Source: Lachnospiraceae bacterium (GTDB lineage: Bacteria; Bacillota; Clostridia; Lachnospirales; Lachnospiraceae). Taken from it: a stretch of DNA of 64,000 nucleotides. The notes beneath the pieces were generated by a model that searched no databases, was not told the origin of the DNA, and was given only the letters and a program-made list of their open reading frames with translations. Position 1 is the stretch's first letter. Each line of letters opens with the position of its first letter. The stretch covers positions 281,331-345,330 of the forward strand of contig NBBL01000001.1 of the NCBI GenBank assembly GCA_002892395.1, written 5' to 3'. Shown here piece by piece: positions 16,449 to 26,592 of the stretch. Position numbers and translations under genes: made by a program.

Positions 16449-17675
16449 TCATGGTTTTCTGTTCATCCGTACCCGATGCTTGGGCTCCACTCCCAAAACA
16501 GCGGCTTCTGCGCTTCCATCGGAAAAATACAATCGAACTTTTTGATCCTGTTCCAGCTGTAAGACGGAGGACACGGCTCTTCCGTCCTCACCCCGGACAT
16601 AGGCATATCCCCCCTGCAGTCTCCTCTCCGGAGACAGCGCCTCCAGCCGCAGCACATCCTGCTCAAAACGCCTCGAAATCCGCTGATATATTCCGTCCAT
16701 GGCGCGCCCCATGGCAATGCGAAGCTCCTCCGTGTGCATGCGCCTGGTGCGAAGCATATGACCGGGCGAGCGGAGACGCAGCGCAAAGGACAGGGTCTGC
16801 ACTTCTTGTTTCGTTCGTTCCAGACAGCGCTGCAAATTCTTTTTCAGCAAAATCCGTTTTCCCAGCAGGTCATCCAGAAATGAATTCACATCCAGTACAG
16901 CCTGTTCCGCTGCGGCACTCGGCGTCGGAGCCCGAAGATCCGCCACAAAATCAGCAATGGTAAAATCTGTCTCATGACCCACCGCCGATATCACCGGCGT
17001 CTCACAGTCAAAAATTGCCTGGGCAACCTCCGTCTCGTTAAACGCCCAAAGATCTTCAATGGATCCGCCGCCCCGCCCCACAATAATGACATCCACCTTT
17101 GCCCGATCCAGCGCCTCGATGCCGCGAACAATGCTGGGCGCCGCCTCTTCCCCCTGCACCAGTGCGGGATACAGAATCAGCTGAACAAAGGGATTCCTCC
17201 GTTTTGCAATGCTTATGATATCCTGAATTGCCGCTCCGGTGGGCGCTGTCACAATTCCGATTTTCGAAGCGAAAAAGGGGATGTTCTTTTTGTAGCGCCG
17301 GGAGAACATGCCCATTTCCTCCAGCGCTTCCTTGTTCCTCAAAAAAGCGGCGTAAAGGTCTCCTCTCCCCTCCGCCTCAATGCTCGCCGCATAAAGCTGG
17401 TATACGCCTCGTTTCTCGTAGATCTCAACGGAGCCGCTTACCACCACCTTCTGCCCTTCCTGCAGCCGAAACGAAAGGCCCTTTCGCTGATTTGCGTACA
17501 TCACGGCGGAAAGCGCCCCTCCGGCATCCTTCAGGGTGAAATAAATATGTCCCGAACTGTGATACTTCACATTGGACACTTCTCCGCGCACCCGAAGCTT
17601 CCGCAGCAAAAAATCCTGCTGAAACAGATTTTTCAGGTAGACGCTGAGCTCTGCAACGGTGTAAATTCCGGCCAT
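16449..17675 (-). CDS. xseA: Exodeoxyribonuclease VII large subunit
   Basis: Catalytic subunit of ExoVII. 408 residues. N-terminal OB-fold (about 1-100: YTVAELSVYLKNLF, then VRGEVSNVKYHSSGHIYF), catalytic domain with IGIVTAPTGAAIQD near 138 and GRGGGSIEDLWAFNE near 195, and HETDFTIADFVADLRAPTPS near 235, all characteristic. A charged helical region and a C-terminal segment that binds XseB follow. One base separates it from the nusB stop; 32 bases separate it from xseB. Confidence 0.95.
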   Translation of the reverse strand: MAGIYTVAELSVYLKNLFQQDFLLRKLRVRGEVSNVKYHSSGHIYFTLKDAGGALSAVMYANQRKGLSFRLQEGQKVVVSGSVEIYEKRGVYQLYAASIEAEGRGDLYAAFLRNKEALEEMGMFSRRYKKNIPFFASKIGIVTAPTGAAIQDIISIAKRRNPFVQLILYPALVQGEEAAPSIVRGIEALDRAKVDVIIVGRGGGSIEDLWAFNETEVAQAIFDCETPVISAVGHETDFTIADFVADLRAPTPSAAAEQAVLDVNSFLDDLLGKRILLKKNLQRCLERTKQEVQTLSFALRLRSPGHMLRTRRMHTEELRIAMGRAMDGIYQRISRRFEQDVLRLEALSPERRLQGGYAYVRGEDGRAVSSVLQLEQDQKVRLYFSDGSAEAAVLGVEPKHRVRMNRKP

Positions 17676-17676
17676 A

Positions 17677-18120
17677 TCACACCAGCTTCGCCAAAATTCC
17701 GTTTACAAAGGCCGGAGCATCATCTCCGCCGAATTTTTTTGCCAGCTCTACCGCTTCGTTGATCGCCACCCGATCCGGCACGGTCTCATCAAAGCAAAGC
17801 TCGAAGCAGGCGAGACGCAGAATGGTAAGTTCGACTCTCCCCATACGGCTCAGCTTCCAGCCCTCGGAAACCGCTTCCAGTTTCTTGTCAATTTCGGGGA
17901 GCCTTTCTAAGCAGGCATCCACCTTTTCTCTGCATTCCGCCTCTTCCTGTTCGGAAAGCTGAACCAGATGCACCAGCCGGATTCTCCCGTTCTCATCGGT
18001 CTCCTCCTCCGATTTGGACTGGAAGTAGTCCTCAATCTGCTCCTTCGCTTCCTCCGGAGGATAGAAATCCGTACAGAACAACAGCTTAAAGCAGTGCTCT
18101 CTAAGCGCTCTTCTTGTCAT
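17677..18120 (-). CDS. nusB: Transcription antitermination factor NusB
   Basis: RNA-binding factor that, with NusE, supports processive transcription of rRNA operons. 147 residues, all helical. TRRALREHCFKLLFC at the N-terminus and the C-terminal PDRVAINEAVELAKKFGGDD with FVNGILAKL are the family signature. I chose the ATG at 18120 because AAGGAAG precedes it by about 5 bases; another ATG five codons upstream lacks such a site. It follows addA by 57 bases with no terminator. Confidence 0.93.
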   Translation of the reverse strand: MTRRALREHCFKLLFCTDFYPPEEAKEQIEDYFQSKSEEETDENGRIRLVHLVQLSEQEEAECREKVDACLERLPEIDKKLEAVSEGWKLSRMGRVELTILRLACFELCFDETVPDRVAINEAVELAKKFGGDDAPAFVNGILAKLV

Positions 18121-18177
18121 AACGCTTCCTTTCATGAAGATGGTTTCTTAGCGCAGTATACAGCAAATTCTCTTGCT

Positions 18178-21100
18178 TCACAAGGATATCTGCCTTCCCA
18201 AGGAAAAGGACCAGAGGATTCGCTCCTGCACCTTTCTTCCCTCCATCATTTCCAGCGCCCGGCTGTAATACGAAAGCTGCTTTCGATAGCGCTCCGAAAG
18301 CACCTCCTCGCAGCGGACCCGATCCGTCTTATAATCGACAACAATCATCCGGTCTCCCTCCGAAAACCAGGCATCCATCACGCCCTGCACCAGCACCGGC
18401 TCTTCGCTCCTTCGCTCCGCCTCGATTTCGTTTGCGGGAAGCGCCATGACAAACTGCGCCTCTCTGTGCAGCTCCCCCCGCCGCGCTGCCGCAGCCATAC
18501 GAAGTCCCAGGGGAGAAACCAGCAGCGTTTTCAGATCCTCTTCGTCGAGCAGCGCCCGCTCCTCCGGAAGCAGATCTCCCTGCTCCTCCAGCGTGTCCAG
18601 AATGATGCGAACGGCGGCGGTCGGATTCGAAGCCCCTTCGATGATGCCGTAATCCAGCTTTTCCATGACTCGGTGGTACACCGTCCCCCGCTCTGCCGCC
18701 GTCTCACCCTCTGCTGCCGTCCCGCCGGGCTTATGCCTTTCCGTTTCCGATTCGGCGGATGGCTCCAAAAAGCTTCCGTTCCCCTGCTCCTCTTCCCGTT
18801 CCCCCAAATATTTCAGCTCCGAGACCGAACGTTTTACATAGAGGCTCACATCCTCCTCATAGGGGTAGGACTGTGTCAAAAAGCGGAACAAATCCATGTC
18901 CCCCTCCTGCTCCGCTTTTCTCCCCCGTATCAGTGCAAGAAGTGCCTCCCGCATCTCGTTTGAATCTGTTTCCTTCCCATTCTGCCCCGTATCGTCACAT
19001 GCCGGTGAAAGGATGCGTAGAGAAATGCCGCAATGTCCGGGATCTCCCGCCATGGCCGTCAGGACCCAGTCCAGGATACAGCCTGCCGCCCGCAGATCTG
19101 CTCCGTTCGGACGCCCCCTCATCTCTCCCACTGCCGTCTCCGCCTGTTCCGAATCCGACACTGCAGCTGTCAAAAGAAGCTTTTCCTTTGCCCGCGTCAT
19201 GGCAACATAGAGCACCCGGAGTTCCTCCCCCAGCGCCTCCGTCCGGAGATATCGCGCGATGGCATTCTTTTTCAATCCGGTCCCCCTGGTTCTCAGCCCC
19301 AGGTCCACGATATCCGCCGCAAGACCCATTTTTTCATCCATGATGATGCCGGCCTGTGTGTCCCGAAGCTGAAACCGCCGCCCAATTCCCGCAAGAAACA
19401 CAATGGGAAACTCCAGTCCCTTCGATTTATGAATGGTCATAATGCGAACTGCATTGCCCGCCTCCATCCCCGTCTCCGCTTCTCCGTAATCTGTGTCATA
19501 TTTCTTCAGCAATTCGATGTAGCGGACAAAGTCATAGAGACCCCGGTACCCCGTGCGTTCATAATCTCCTGCCTTCACCATCAGCATGTCAAGATTTGCC
19601 TTCCTGACCTCACCGCCGGGAAGCGCCGAGACATAAAGATCATAGCCGCTGGTTTCCAGAAGCTCCCGGATCAGCGCCGGAAGGCTGAGATAGCTGGCAC
19701 GAACTGCGGCCTCCTCCAGAAAAGAAAAGGTGCGGCGAAGCTTTGCCGCCGCCTCCGGATAGCGGGGGGATTGGCTGACCGACCGAAGCCGCTCGTAAAG
19801 AGAGAGAACCTGCTTCTTCCCGGGTCCCGGATCTGACGCCTGTTCCGACTCCTGCGCCTCAGAGAGCAGCGCCGCCAGCTCCTCGGCACTGAGCGACCCC
19901 ATGGGAGAATGGAGCACTGCCGCCAGCGGAATGTCCTGCATCGGATTGTCAATCGCCGAAAGGAGCGAGAGCACCGTGCGCACTTCCAGTGCGTTAAAGT
20001 AGCCGGTCCGCTGCTCTGCCACTGCAGGAATCCCCTCCTGCATCAGTACCTCCACCATTGCCTCTGCCTGTCCCTGGGCAGAACGAAGAAGAATGACAAT
20101 ATCCCGAAATTCCGCGGGACGCAGCTGTCCCAGGGAGGCATCGTATACCTTAGTTCCCCCGGACGGGTCCACCAGGGACCGAATCCGCTCCGCCATGAGA
20201 TGCGCTTCGGTCTCCGCCTGCTTTTCTTCCTCATCATAGGCGGAAATCTCTGTGAGCAGCAGCTCGGTCCGATAGGGAGATCCTTCTGTCTCCCTCCCCC
20301 CGCTCTCTGTCTTTTCTTCCTGCGGCTCCGGATAGGACGCTCCCGGATAAAGTGCGGCATCCTCATCGTAACGGATGCCCCCCACACGTTCATTCATCAG
20401 CTGAACAAAGACTCGATTGGCTGTATCCAGCACTTCCCTTCGACTCCGAAAATTTTTCCGGAGATCGATTCTTGTGTCAGTCCCATCCTCCACCGGCGCT
20501 GCCTTCGTGTGCTTTCGATAGCACCTGTATTTTTCGGCAAACAGCGCCGGCTTCGCCTGACGAAACGCATAAATCGACTGCTTAATATCCCCCACCAGAA
20601 ACATGGATCCCCGGTCCATGGCCCGGAGCAAGGCCTCCTGGACACCGTTTGAGTCCTGATACTCATCCACATAGATTTCCTGAAAGGACGCTGCGACCCG
20701 TTCCGCCAGTTCCGTCTTTTCATATCCTTCTTCTGTTTTTTCCCAGAGCAGCGAAAGTGCAATATGCTCCAGATCTGAAAAATCCAGCAGGTTTCTTTCC
20801 CGCTTTTTTTCCGTATACGCTGCCCGAAATGCCCGCGCCAGAGCAACCACCGTGCGTATGGTGTCCGCCTCCTGCAAAAGATCCGAAGCCGTTCCGGCAT
20901 CGTCCTCCGGAAGATAGCTTCGCAAAAGCTTCTGCATCTCTCCCTTCCAAAAATCCCGGAGCGTCTTGGCCTGCTTCGCCTTTTCCTTGTCCACCGTTTT
21001 CGGATTGGTTCCGATTCTTTGCCACTCCCTGAAGGCGTTCAAGATCCGCCGCACATCGGCATACTGTTCCGCATTCGAAAGCTGTCTCAGAAGAGCCGCC

Positions 21101-21882
21101 TCCGACGCAATGGCAGCTTCATAACCGGAGGGACCGTTTTCCTCTCTGCAAAGAGCCAGTGCCTGCTCTGCTTTTTCCAGAAGGTCGGCGGCCTCTTCCC
21201 GGAGCTCCTTAAGAAGATATTGCATCCAGCTTGTGTGTTCGATGCTCTCTCCCTCTTTCGCAGACTGATCTGCTTCCTGCTCACAACGATCCAGCCAGTC
21301 ATCCGGCCAGGCTGTACTCTCCGCAAAGCGACAGACCGACAGGAGCAGCTCCGAAAGCCCTAAATCGGTTTTTCCCCGGGAAAACCCGTCTGCAAAGCGC
21401 AGAAACCCTTCCTCCTTGCCCGCGTACTGCTCTTCCAGAAGCGCCTCCATCACATCGCTTTGCATCAGTCTTAATTCTTCTTCTCCCCCCACCCGGAACG
21501 AAGGATCCAGCGTGGTTTCATCCACATGCTCCCGGATCAGGCTCAGACAGAAGCTGTCAATGGTCGTAATTTTGGCGCCGTCCAGCAGCACCGTCTGCCG
21601 CCGGAGACGGGAGATGGCGGCAGGATTCCCCCCCTGACCGGAAGCAGTGTTCAGCTCCTCCTCCAGGCGCTTGCGTATGCGCTCCCGCATCTCACTCGCT
21701 GCCGCTCTTGTGAAGGTCATAACAAGAAGGGAGTCGATATCCACCGGATCATCACAATTGCTGATTCTTCGGACAATGCGCTCCGTCAGCACGGCGGTCT
21801 TTCCGCTGCCTGCAGCGGCGGAAACCAGAAGCCGTCGGTTTTTCAATTGGATGGCCTGACTCTGTTCCTCCGTCCATTTCAT
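18178..21882 (-). CDS. addA: ATP-dependent helicase/nuclease subunit A
   Basis: AddA of the AddAB complex that processes DNA double-strand ends for recombination (the Firmicutes counterpart of RecBCD). 1234 residues, typical. SF1A helicase motifs: Walker A AAAGSGKTAVLTERI near residue 20; motif II YVDEYQDSN near 410; later helicase motifs MTIHKSKGLEFP near 810 and VAMTRAKEKLL near 890. The C-terminal RecB-type nuclease is complete: GVMDAWFSEGDRMIVVDYKTD near 1180. ATGA overlap with addB indicates coupled synthesis of the two subunits. Confidence 0.96.
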   Translation of the reverse strand: MKWTEEQSQAIQLKNRRLLVSAAAGSGKTAVLTERIVRRISNCDDPVDIDSLLVMTFTRAAASEMRERIRKRLEEELNTASGQGGNPAAISRLRRQTVLLDGAKITTIDSFCLSLIREHVDETTLDPSFRVGGEEELRLMQSDVMEALLEEQYAGKEEGFLRFADGFSRGKTDLGLSELLLSVCRFAESTAWPDDWLDRCEQEADQSAKEGESIEHTSWMQYLLKELREEAADLLEKAEQALALCREENGPSGYEAAIASEAALLRQLSNAEQYADVRRILNAFREWQRIGTNPKTVDKEKAKQAKTLRDFWKGEMQKLLRSYLPEDDAGTASDLLQEADTIRTVVALARAFRAAYTEKKRERNLLDFSDLEHIALSLLWEKTEEGYEKTELAERVAASFQEIYVDEYQDSNGVQEALLRAMDRGSMFLVGDIKQSIYAFRQAKPALFAEKYRCYRKHTKAAPVEDGTDTRIDLRKNFRSRREVLDTANRVFVQLMNERVGGIRYDEDAALYPGASYPEPQEEKTESGGRETEGSPYRTELLLTEISAYDEEEKQAETEAHLMAERIRSLVDPSGGTKVYDASLGQLRPAEFRDIVILLRSAQGQAEAMVEVLMQEGIPAVAEQRTGYFNALEVRTVLSLLSAIDNPMQDIPLAAVLHSPMGSLSAEELAALLSEAQESEQASDPGPGKKQVLSLYERLRSVSQSPRYPEAAAKLRRTFSFLEEAAVRASYLSLPALIRELLETSGYDLYVSALPGGEVRKANLDMLMVKAGDYERTGYRGLYDFVRYIELLKKYDTDYGEAETGMEAGNAVRIMTIHKSKGLEFPIVFLAGIGRRFQLRDTQAGIIMDEKMGLAADIVDLGLRTRGTGLKKNAIARYLRTEALGEELRVLYVAMTRAKEKLLLTAAVSDSEQAETAVGEMRGRPNGADLRAAGCILDWVLTAMAGDPGHCGISLRILSPACDDTGQNGKETDSNEMREALLALIRGRKAEQEGDMDLFRFLTQSYPYEEDVSLYVKRSVSELKYLGEREEEQGNGSFLEPSAESETERHKPGGTAAEGETAAERGTVYHRVMEKLDYGIIEGASNPTAAVRIILDTLEEQGDLLPEERALLDEEDLKTLLVSPLGLRMAAAARRGELHREAQFVMALPANEIEAERRSEEPVLVQGVMDAWFSEGDRMIVVDYKTDRVRCEEVLSERYRKQLSYYSRALEMMEGRKVQERILWSFSLGRQISL

Positions 21883-24800
21883 TCTTCGCCCTCCTCTCCG
21901 CTCTGTTCATCCATCTCGGCCCAGACCTTAGCCGCAGACCGCCGGATATTCTTCCGGTAGTGATACCCGCCGCTCCGAAGATCAAAGCCGCAGACCGCGC
22001 GGTAAGGGCAAAATGCGCATACATCCCGTCCTCCCTCAAGCAGCGGAGAGGCCGCCGCTGCGCCGCCGAGTATCTCGGCTCCTGCCCGCTTCACCTTTTT
22101 TCTTACGTAGTCCCGAAGCTTTGCAAAGCGGGGAGCAAATACGGCCTGCTCTCCCACCTTTAATCCGCTTTTTTGAAACGAGAGCGGAAGAAAGTCGCCT
22201 GCCCGCTCCGGATCCTTTGCCAAGTGTCGCAAGGCATCCGGCTCTGCATTCACCAGACCGCTGGGCTTAAGCTCCTTCAGCGCCTTCAAAAAGGCGTCCT
22301 GCTCCGTTTTGGCCTCCTCTCGCCGAAGAAACGGATCATCAATTTCAGCGTAAAAAACCGCGCCGGGGATAACCGAAACCTCCGGTCGGGTCTTTTCAAG
22401 AATCTCGCTCACTGCATCCAGATAAACAATCAGCTGAATCTGGGAACCGCTCAAAAGGCGGTACGGCTCCCAGCTTGTGCTTCCTGTTTTATAATCGATG
22501 ATTTTTACGTACAGTCTGTCCCCCTCCTCACAGAGATCCACCCGATCCGCCTTCCCCTGCAGCTTCAGGCTCCCGCCGCCGGAAAGCGGCACGGAAAGAG
22601 CCGATGCCTGCTCTGCCGAAAAGGAGAACTCGGCGGCAGCCGGTCTGTAATCTCCCTGCCGAAGCCGATAGGTCATGATGCCCACGCTTTTTTGAACGAC
22701 GCGTCTCAGCTTTTCCGTTAACCAGATATTCCTCGCGCTGTCTCCGTAAAGCCCGCTTTCGTCCCGGCTGATCGCCTCATCCACACAGCTGTCCACAAAG
22801 CGCATCCGCTCCCCATCCTCCAGCCTCGCAAGATCCATCCGGCGGTTTCCCGCCCTCAAAAACACCAGTTCAATGGCGCGATGCACCAGAGAGCCCATGT
22901 CCCTTCTCTCAAATTCAAACGCCTTAAGCTCAGACAGCTTCAGCCCGTAGCGGTAAAAATGACTGCAGGGACAGCGAAAAAACGTCTCCAGCCGCGTCAC
23001 GCTTCCAGAAATTGTCTCCCCGTAGAGGGCGCGGGCCGTGCCTGGGGTGAGCTGCTCCGGCTGATAGCAGAAAAAGGCCGCATCAATCAGCTGTTCCGCC
23101 TTCTCCCTGTGGGCTCTGTCGTCACAGTACCGGAGAAGAAGCGCCTTCGTGTCCCGAGGCAGCACCTCCGGATTGCCATCGGCGCGAAGTGCCCGAAAGT
23201 CAGAAATCAGATCTCGCTCCGCCTGAATGCGGGAGTAGTAAGCCTGCCCACTCCTTCCGGGGAGGCACTCCTCCAGGCCGGGGAACAAATAGAGCAGGTG
23301 GTTGATGATTCCGGACGGCCTCTGTGCCCTGCCGTCCCGCCCCAGCCTGGGAAAGGAAAGGAGGAGGCGATCCGACGGCTGCGTGACCACGCGGTACAGG
23401 TAAAAACGCTGTGTGCAGAGATCCTCTCTTGCAGTCGGCGCCAATACGAGACCGTTCACTCGAAGGAGCTCTTTTTCTCTGTCATTCAGGATCCCGCCTT
23501 CCTTTTTCTTCAGCGGAAGAATCCCGTCATTGGCTCCGAGAAGAAACAGTGCCCGCACGTCTCCCAGCCGGCTCCTCATCAGGTCACCGATCATAACCTG
23601 ATCGGCAAAAGCGGGAATCTGTCCCACCCGGATTTCCCGGAGTCCCGCATCCAAAATTCCCATCATATCTTCCCGGCTCACAGCTTCCTCCCCGATCAGA
23701 TCCTGCATTTCCGTCAGAATCCTCACGGTTTCCGCATGGACATCCGAAAATTCCCGGGCGTGCTCCGCATCCTTCTTCTGCTCAAAATCCTCCTTCAAGT
23801 GCTGCAGCTTTTCCTCCGCATGACACGCCTTCATAAGCAGAAGCAGGCACTCAGCGACTGCTCCGACTGACGCCCGGTTTCCCTCAAAAGCCTCCCGAAG
23901 CGGCAGCAGCAGCTGAAGTGCCTGATTTTTAAACCCATTCAGTGCTTCCATGTCCGTTCCTGCAAGTGCTTGGGGAACAAAGATCCAGTCGGAGGACAAT
24001 TTCTGAAAACCGCGCACGCCGCAGAGCGTCATGTAGCTGTTGCAGCGCGCCAGCATCTCCCGGTCTTCCGTGACCAGGCCGCACTTCAGAAAGCGCAAAA
24101 AGCTGCGTCCCGAGAAATATTCCGACACGCAGCCCAGAGCCGCTCTTAAAAGCTCCGGGAGCGGATTATAGGCGACGCTCAAGCTCCGGTCGATGTGGAA
24201 GGGAATTCCCTGACGCCGAAATTCATCGCCCAGCAGATCGGCACAATTTTCAAAGTCAGCGGAGATCACGGCAATCTCCCGCCAGCGATATGCCTCCCCT
24301 TTGACCAGCGCCAGAATGTTCTCCGCAGTCTGCTTTGCTTCCTCCATCGGATTGGCCGGACACAGGAGACGGATTTCCCGGGCATCCGCTGCCCGGACGG
24401 ATCTTCTGGCTCCATCGTAACGAAGAAAATGTGCCTCCAAAAATGCCAGTGCGCCATCCTTTGAAAAACGCCGGATGTCCCGCATCATACGGTCTTCTCC
24501 GTGGGAAGCCCCACATGCAGAGCCCAAGTCGACAATTCGTTTGACCAGCTCGACACTCATATAGAACAGCGACTCCTCCGGTACGGTCCGGTAGGGGTTT
24601 ACCCCTGCTCCGATGGTGACAGTGAATCGAAGCGACTCCGCCGTCTGCATCAACTCCTCGATGACCCGGTACTGAAGCGGGGTGAATCCGGTGAATCCGT
24701 CAAAAAGGAACACTGCTCCCCGAAGCAGCGCGCTCTCTCGAATCTGGGCAGCGAACAGCTCCAGCAGCGCTTCCTTCGGCAGTCCCTTTCCCTGGCAGTA

Positions 24801-25301
24801 TTCCAGAAATCCCCGGTACAAAACGGAGAGATCCCCAAGCTTTTGTCGGAGTGGCAGATGGACAGGCTTCCCCTCCAGGTGCAGCAGATCATCCGGGTGG
24901 ATCCCATACTGCATGCATTCGGAGAGCAGAGACTTGACCTGCTCCGTAAATCCGGCCTGCCGCATGCGCTCTCCCCAGACCGTAAGCTCTTTCCTTCGTT
25001 CCGAAGCGACCCGGCGCAGCACCATCGCCTTTCCGCTGTCATCCATCACATTCAGGTGCCTCATATTTCGCTCTGCAAACACACGAAAGGCGAGACGGTT
25101 AAAGCTCACGACTTCTATGTTTCCCGACGCATGGCGCGGATGCAGCTCCAGCAGTTTCTTCTGCATCAGCACACCGTGCTGCTCGGGAACCAGCACAAAA
25201 AACCGCTTCTCCGGATGCTCCAGAGAAGCCCCAATCATCTCTTGAAACGCTTCACAGGTCTTGCCGCTCCCGGACGGCCCGAATAAAAATGCGTACTGCA
25301 A
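21879..25301 (-). CDS. addB: ATP-dependent helicase/nuclease subunit B
   Basis: Partner of AddA; scans for Chi and carries the second nuclease. 1140 residues. The N-terminal ATP-binding loop is GPSGSGKTCEAF. The C-terminal nuclease with IIDYKTG near 975 is framed by the iron-sulfur cysteines FRCPCSHFYRYG and CAFCPYRAVCGF. The start is a TTG at 25301 with AAAGGAGG 6 bases ahead; a longer frame from an upstream ATG would overlap hflX and lacks similarity. Uses a rare start codon, unlike addA. Confidence 0.94.
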   Translation of the reverse strand: MQYAFLFGPSGSGKTCEAFQEMIGASLEHPEKRFFVLVPEQHGVLMQKKLLELHPRHASGNIEVVSFNRLAFRVFAERNMRHLNVMDDSGKAMVLRRVASERRKELTVWGERMRQAGFTEQVKSLLSECMQYGIHPDDLLHLEGKPVHLPLRQKLGDLSVLYRGFLEYCQGKGLPKEALLELFAAQIRESALLRGAVFLFDGFTGFTPLQYRVIEELMQTAESLRFTVTIGAGVNPYRTVPEESLFYMSVELVKRIVDLGSACGASHGEDRMMRDIRRFSKDGALAFLEAHFLRYDGARRSVRAADAREIRLLCPANPMEEAKQTAENILALVKGEAYRWREIAVISADFENCADLLGDEFRRQGIPFHIDRSLSVAYNPLPELLRAALGCVSEYFSGRSFLRFLKCGLVTEDREMLARCNSYMTLCGVRGFQKLSSDWIFVPQALAGTDMEALNGFKNQALQLLLPLREAFEGNRASVGAVAECLLLLMKACHAEEKLQHLKEDFEQKKDAEHAREFSDVHAETVRILTEMQDLIGEEAVSREDMMGILDAGLREIRVGQIPAFADQVMIGDLMRSRLGDVRALFLLGANDGILPLKKKEGGILNDREKELLRVNGLVLAPTAREDLCTQRFYLYRVVTQPSDRLLLSFPRLGRDGRAQRPSGIINHLLYLFPGLEECLPGRSGQAYYSRIQAERDLISDFRALRADGNPEVLPRDTKALLLRYCDDRAHREKAEQLIDAAFFCYQPEQLTPGTARALYGETISGSVTRLETFFRCPCSHFYRYGLKLSELKAFEFERRDMGSLVHRAIELVFLRAGNRRMDLARLEDGERMRFVDSCVDEAISRDESGLYGDSARNIWLTEKLRRVVQKSVGIMTYRLRQGDYRPAAAEFSFSAEQASALSVPLSGGGSLKLQGKADRVDLCEEGDRLYVKIIDYKTGSTSWEPYRLLSGSQIQLIVYLDAVSEILEKTRPEVSVIPGAVFYAEIDDPFLRREEAKTEQDAFLKALKELKPSGLVNAEPDALRHLAKDPERAGDFLPLSFQKSGLKVGEQAVFAPRFAKLRDYVRKKVKRAGAEILGGAAAASPLLEGGRDVCAFCPYRAVCGFDLRSGGYHYRKNIRRSAAKVWAEMDEQSGEEGEE

Positions 25302-25341
25302 CCTCTCCTCCTTTGTCCCGCTTCTAAGGAGCCTCAAGCCC

Positions 25342-26592
25342 TCAATTCCACCGCCCGAAGAGATCCGGCGGCACCTGTGCCTGGATGAAAATTCCATCTT
25401 CCCGATACTCTTCCCGGCATATGGTCCCCCGTTTTCGAATCAGCGAAATCGCTCCCGCATCGGAATACGGAAAGAGATGCTCAAAGCTTAGCCTTCTCTG
25501 CAGCAGGCATGCCCGGAGCATTTCCTTCAGCGAATCAATTCCCTCCCCCGTCTTTGCTGACAGCTTGATCTGCCGGGACGCGTGGATATCTCTCGGCAGA
25601 CGACGTTCCGAAGCCAGGTCCCATTTATTGAACACGGCAATGATCTCCCGATCCTTTAAAACACCCAGATCACGCAGCGTCTCATAGACCACCGCCATCT
25701 GTGTATCCGCCTCCGGATTGCTGGCGTCAATCACATGCAAAATCAGATCGGAGTACTTTGCTTCCTCCAGCGTGGAGCGAAAGGCCTCCACCAAATGGTG
25801 GGGCAGTTTCCGAATAAACCCCACGGTATCCGTGAGCAGCAGTTCCTCCCCTCCCTCCAGCCTGAGCATGCGCGTGGTGGGATCCAGCGTCGCAAACAGC
25901 TGATCCTCCGCAAGGATTCCGGCATTTGTCAGTTGATTTAAAAGAGTGGACTTTCCCGCATTGGTGTAACCGACGATGGATACCACAAAACTTCCGGCCC
26001 GTGCTCTCGCTCTTCTTGTCACCTGGCGATGCCGCTCCAGTTCCTTCAGCCGCTCCTTTAACAGTCCGATGCGTTCATGAATGACACGGCGATCCAGCTC
26101 CAGCTTTTGTTCTCCCGGTCCCCTGGTTCCGATGCCTCCCCCCAGCCGGGAGAGTGAGGCCCGAAGCCCTGTGAGATGCGCTGCGGTATATCTGAGCTGT
26201 GCCAGCTCCACTTGGATCTTTCCTTCGGCAGTCACCGCATGCTTCGCGAAGATATCCAGAATAATCATGGTGCGATCCATCACCTTCACCCCCAGCGAAG
26301 CCTTCAAATTTTTCATCTGTGCCGGGGAAAGCTCATCGTCCGCCGCAATTCCGTCGGCATCCGTCTGAGCAATCAGTTCCTTCAGCTCATCCAGCTTTCC
26401 TTTCCCGAAATAAGTCGCGGGATCTGCCCCTTCCCGGCGCTGAATCATCTCTCCCACACACTGGGCCCCGGCTGTCAAAAGCAGAGCGCCCAGTTCCTTT
26501 ACGGAACGCTCTGTCCCATCCTGCTCTGCGCGGCAGATTCCAATTGCTATCACCCGCTCAACGGCCTCCCCTGTGCTGAATGTTTCCGTCAT
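25342..26592 (-). CDS. hflX: GTPase HflX
   Basis: Ribosome-associated GTPase that splits stalled or stressed ribosomes. 416 residues. An N-terminal HflX domain (GADPATYFGKGKLDEL near 55, then ADDELSPAQMKNL) is followed by the conserved glycine-rich linker GGGIGTRGPGEQKLE and a C-terminal G domain: G1 GYTNAGKSTLLNQ, G3 DTVGFIRKLPHHL, G4 FNKWDL, G5 SAKTGEG. Start ATG overlaps the TPR-lipoprotein stop (ATGA). Confidence 0.96.
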   Translation of the reverse strand: MTETFSTGEAVERVIAIGICRAEQDGTERSVKELGALLLTAGAQCVGEMIQRREGADPATYFGKGKLDELKELIAQTDADGIAADDELSPAQMKNLKASLGVKVMDRTMIILDIFAKHAVTAEGKIQVELAQLRYTAAHLTGLRASLSRLGGGIGTRGPGEQKLELDRRVIHERIGLLKERLKELERHRQVTRRARARAGSFVVSIVGYTNAGKSTLLNQLTNAGILAEDQLFATLDPTTRMLRLEGGEELLLTDTVGFIRKLPHHLVEAFRSTLEEAKYSDLILHVIDASNPEADTQMAVVYETLRDLGVLKDREIIAVFNKWDLASERRLPRDIHASRQIKLSAKTGEGIDSLKEMLRACLLQRRLSFEHLFPYSDAGAISLIRKRGTICREEYREDGIFIQAQVPPDLFGRWN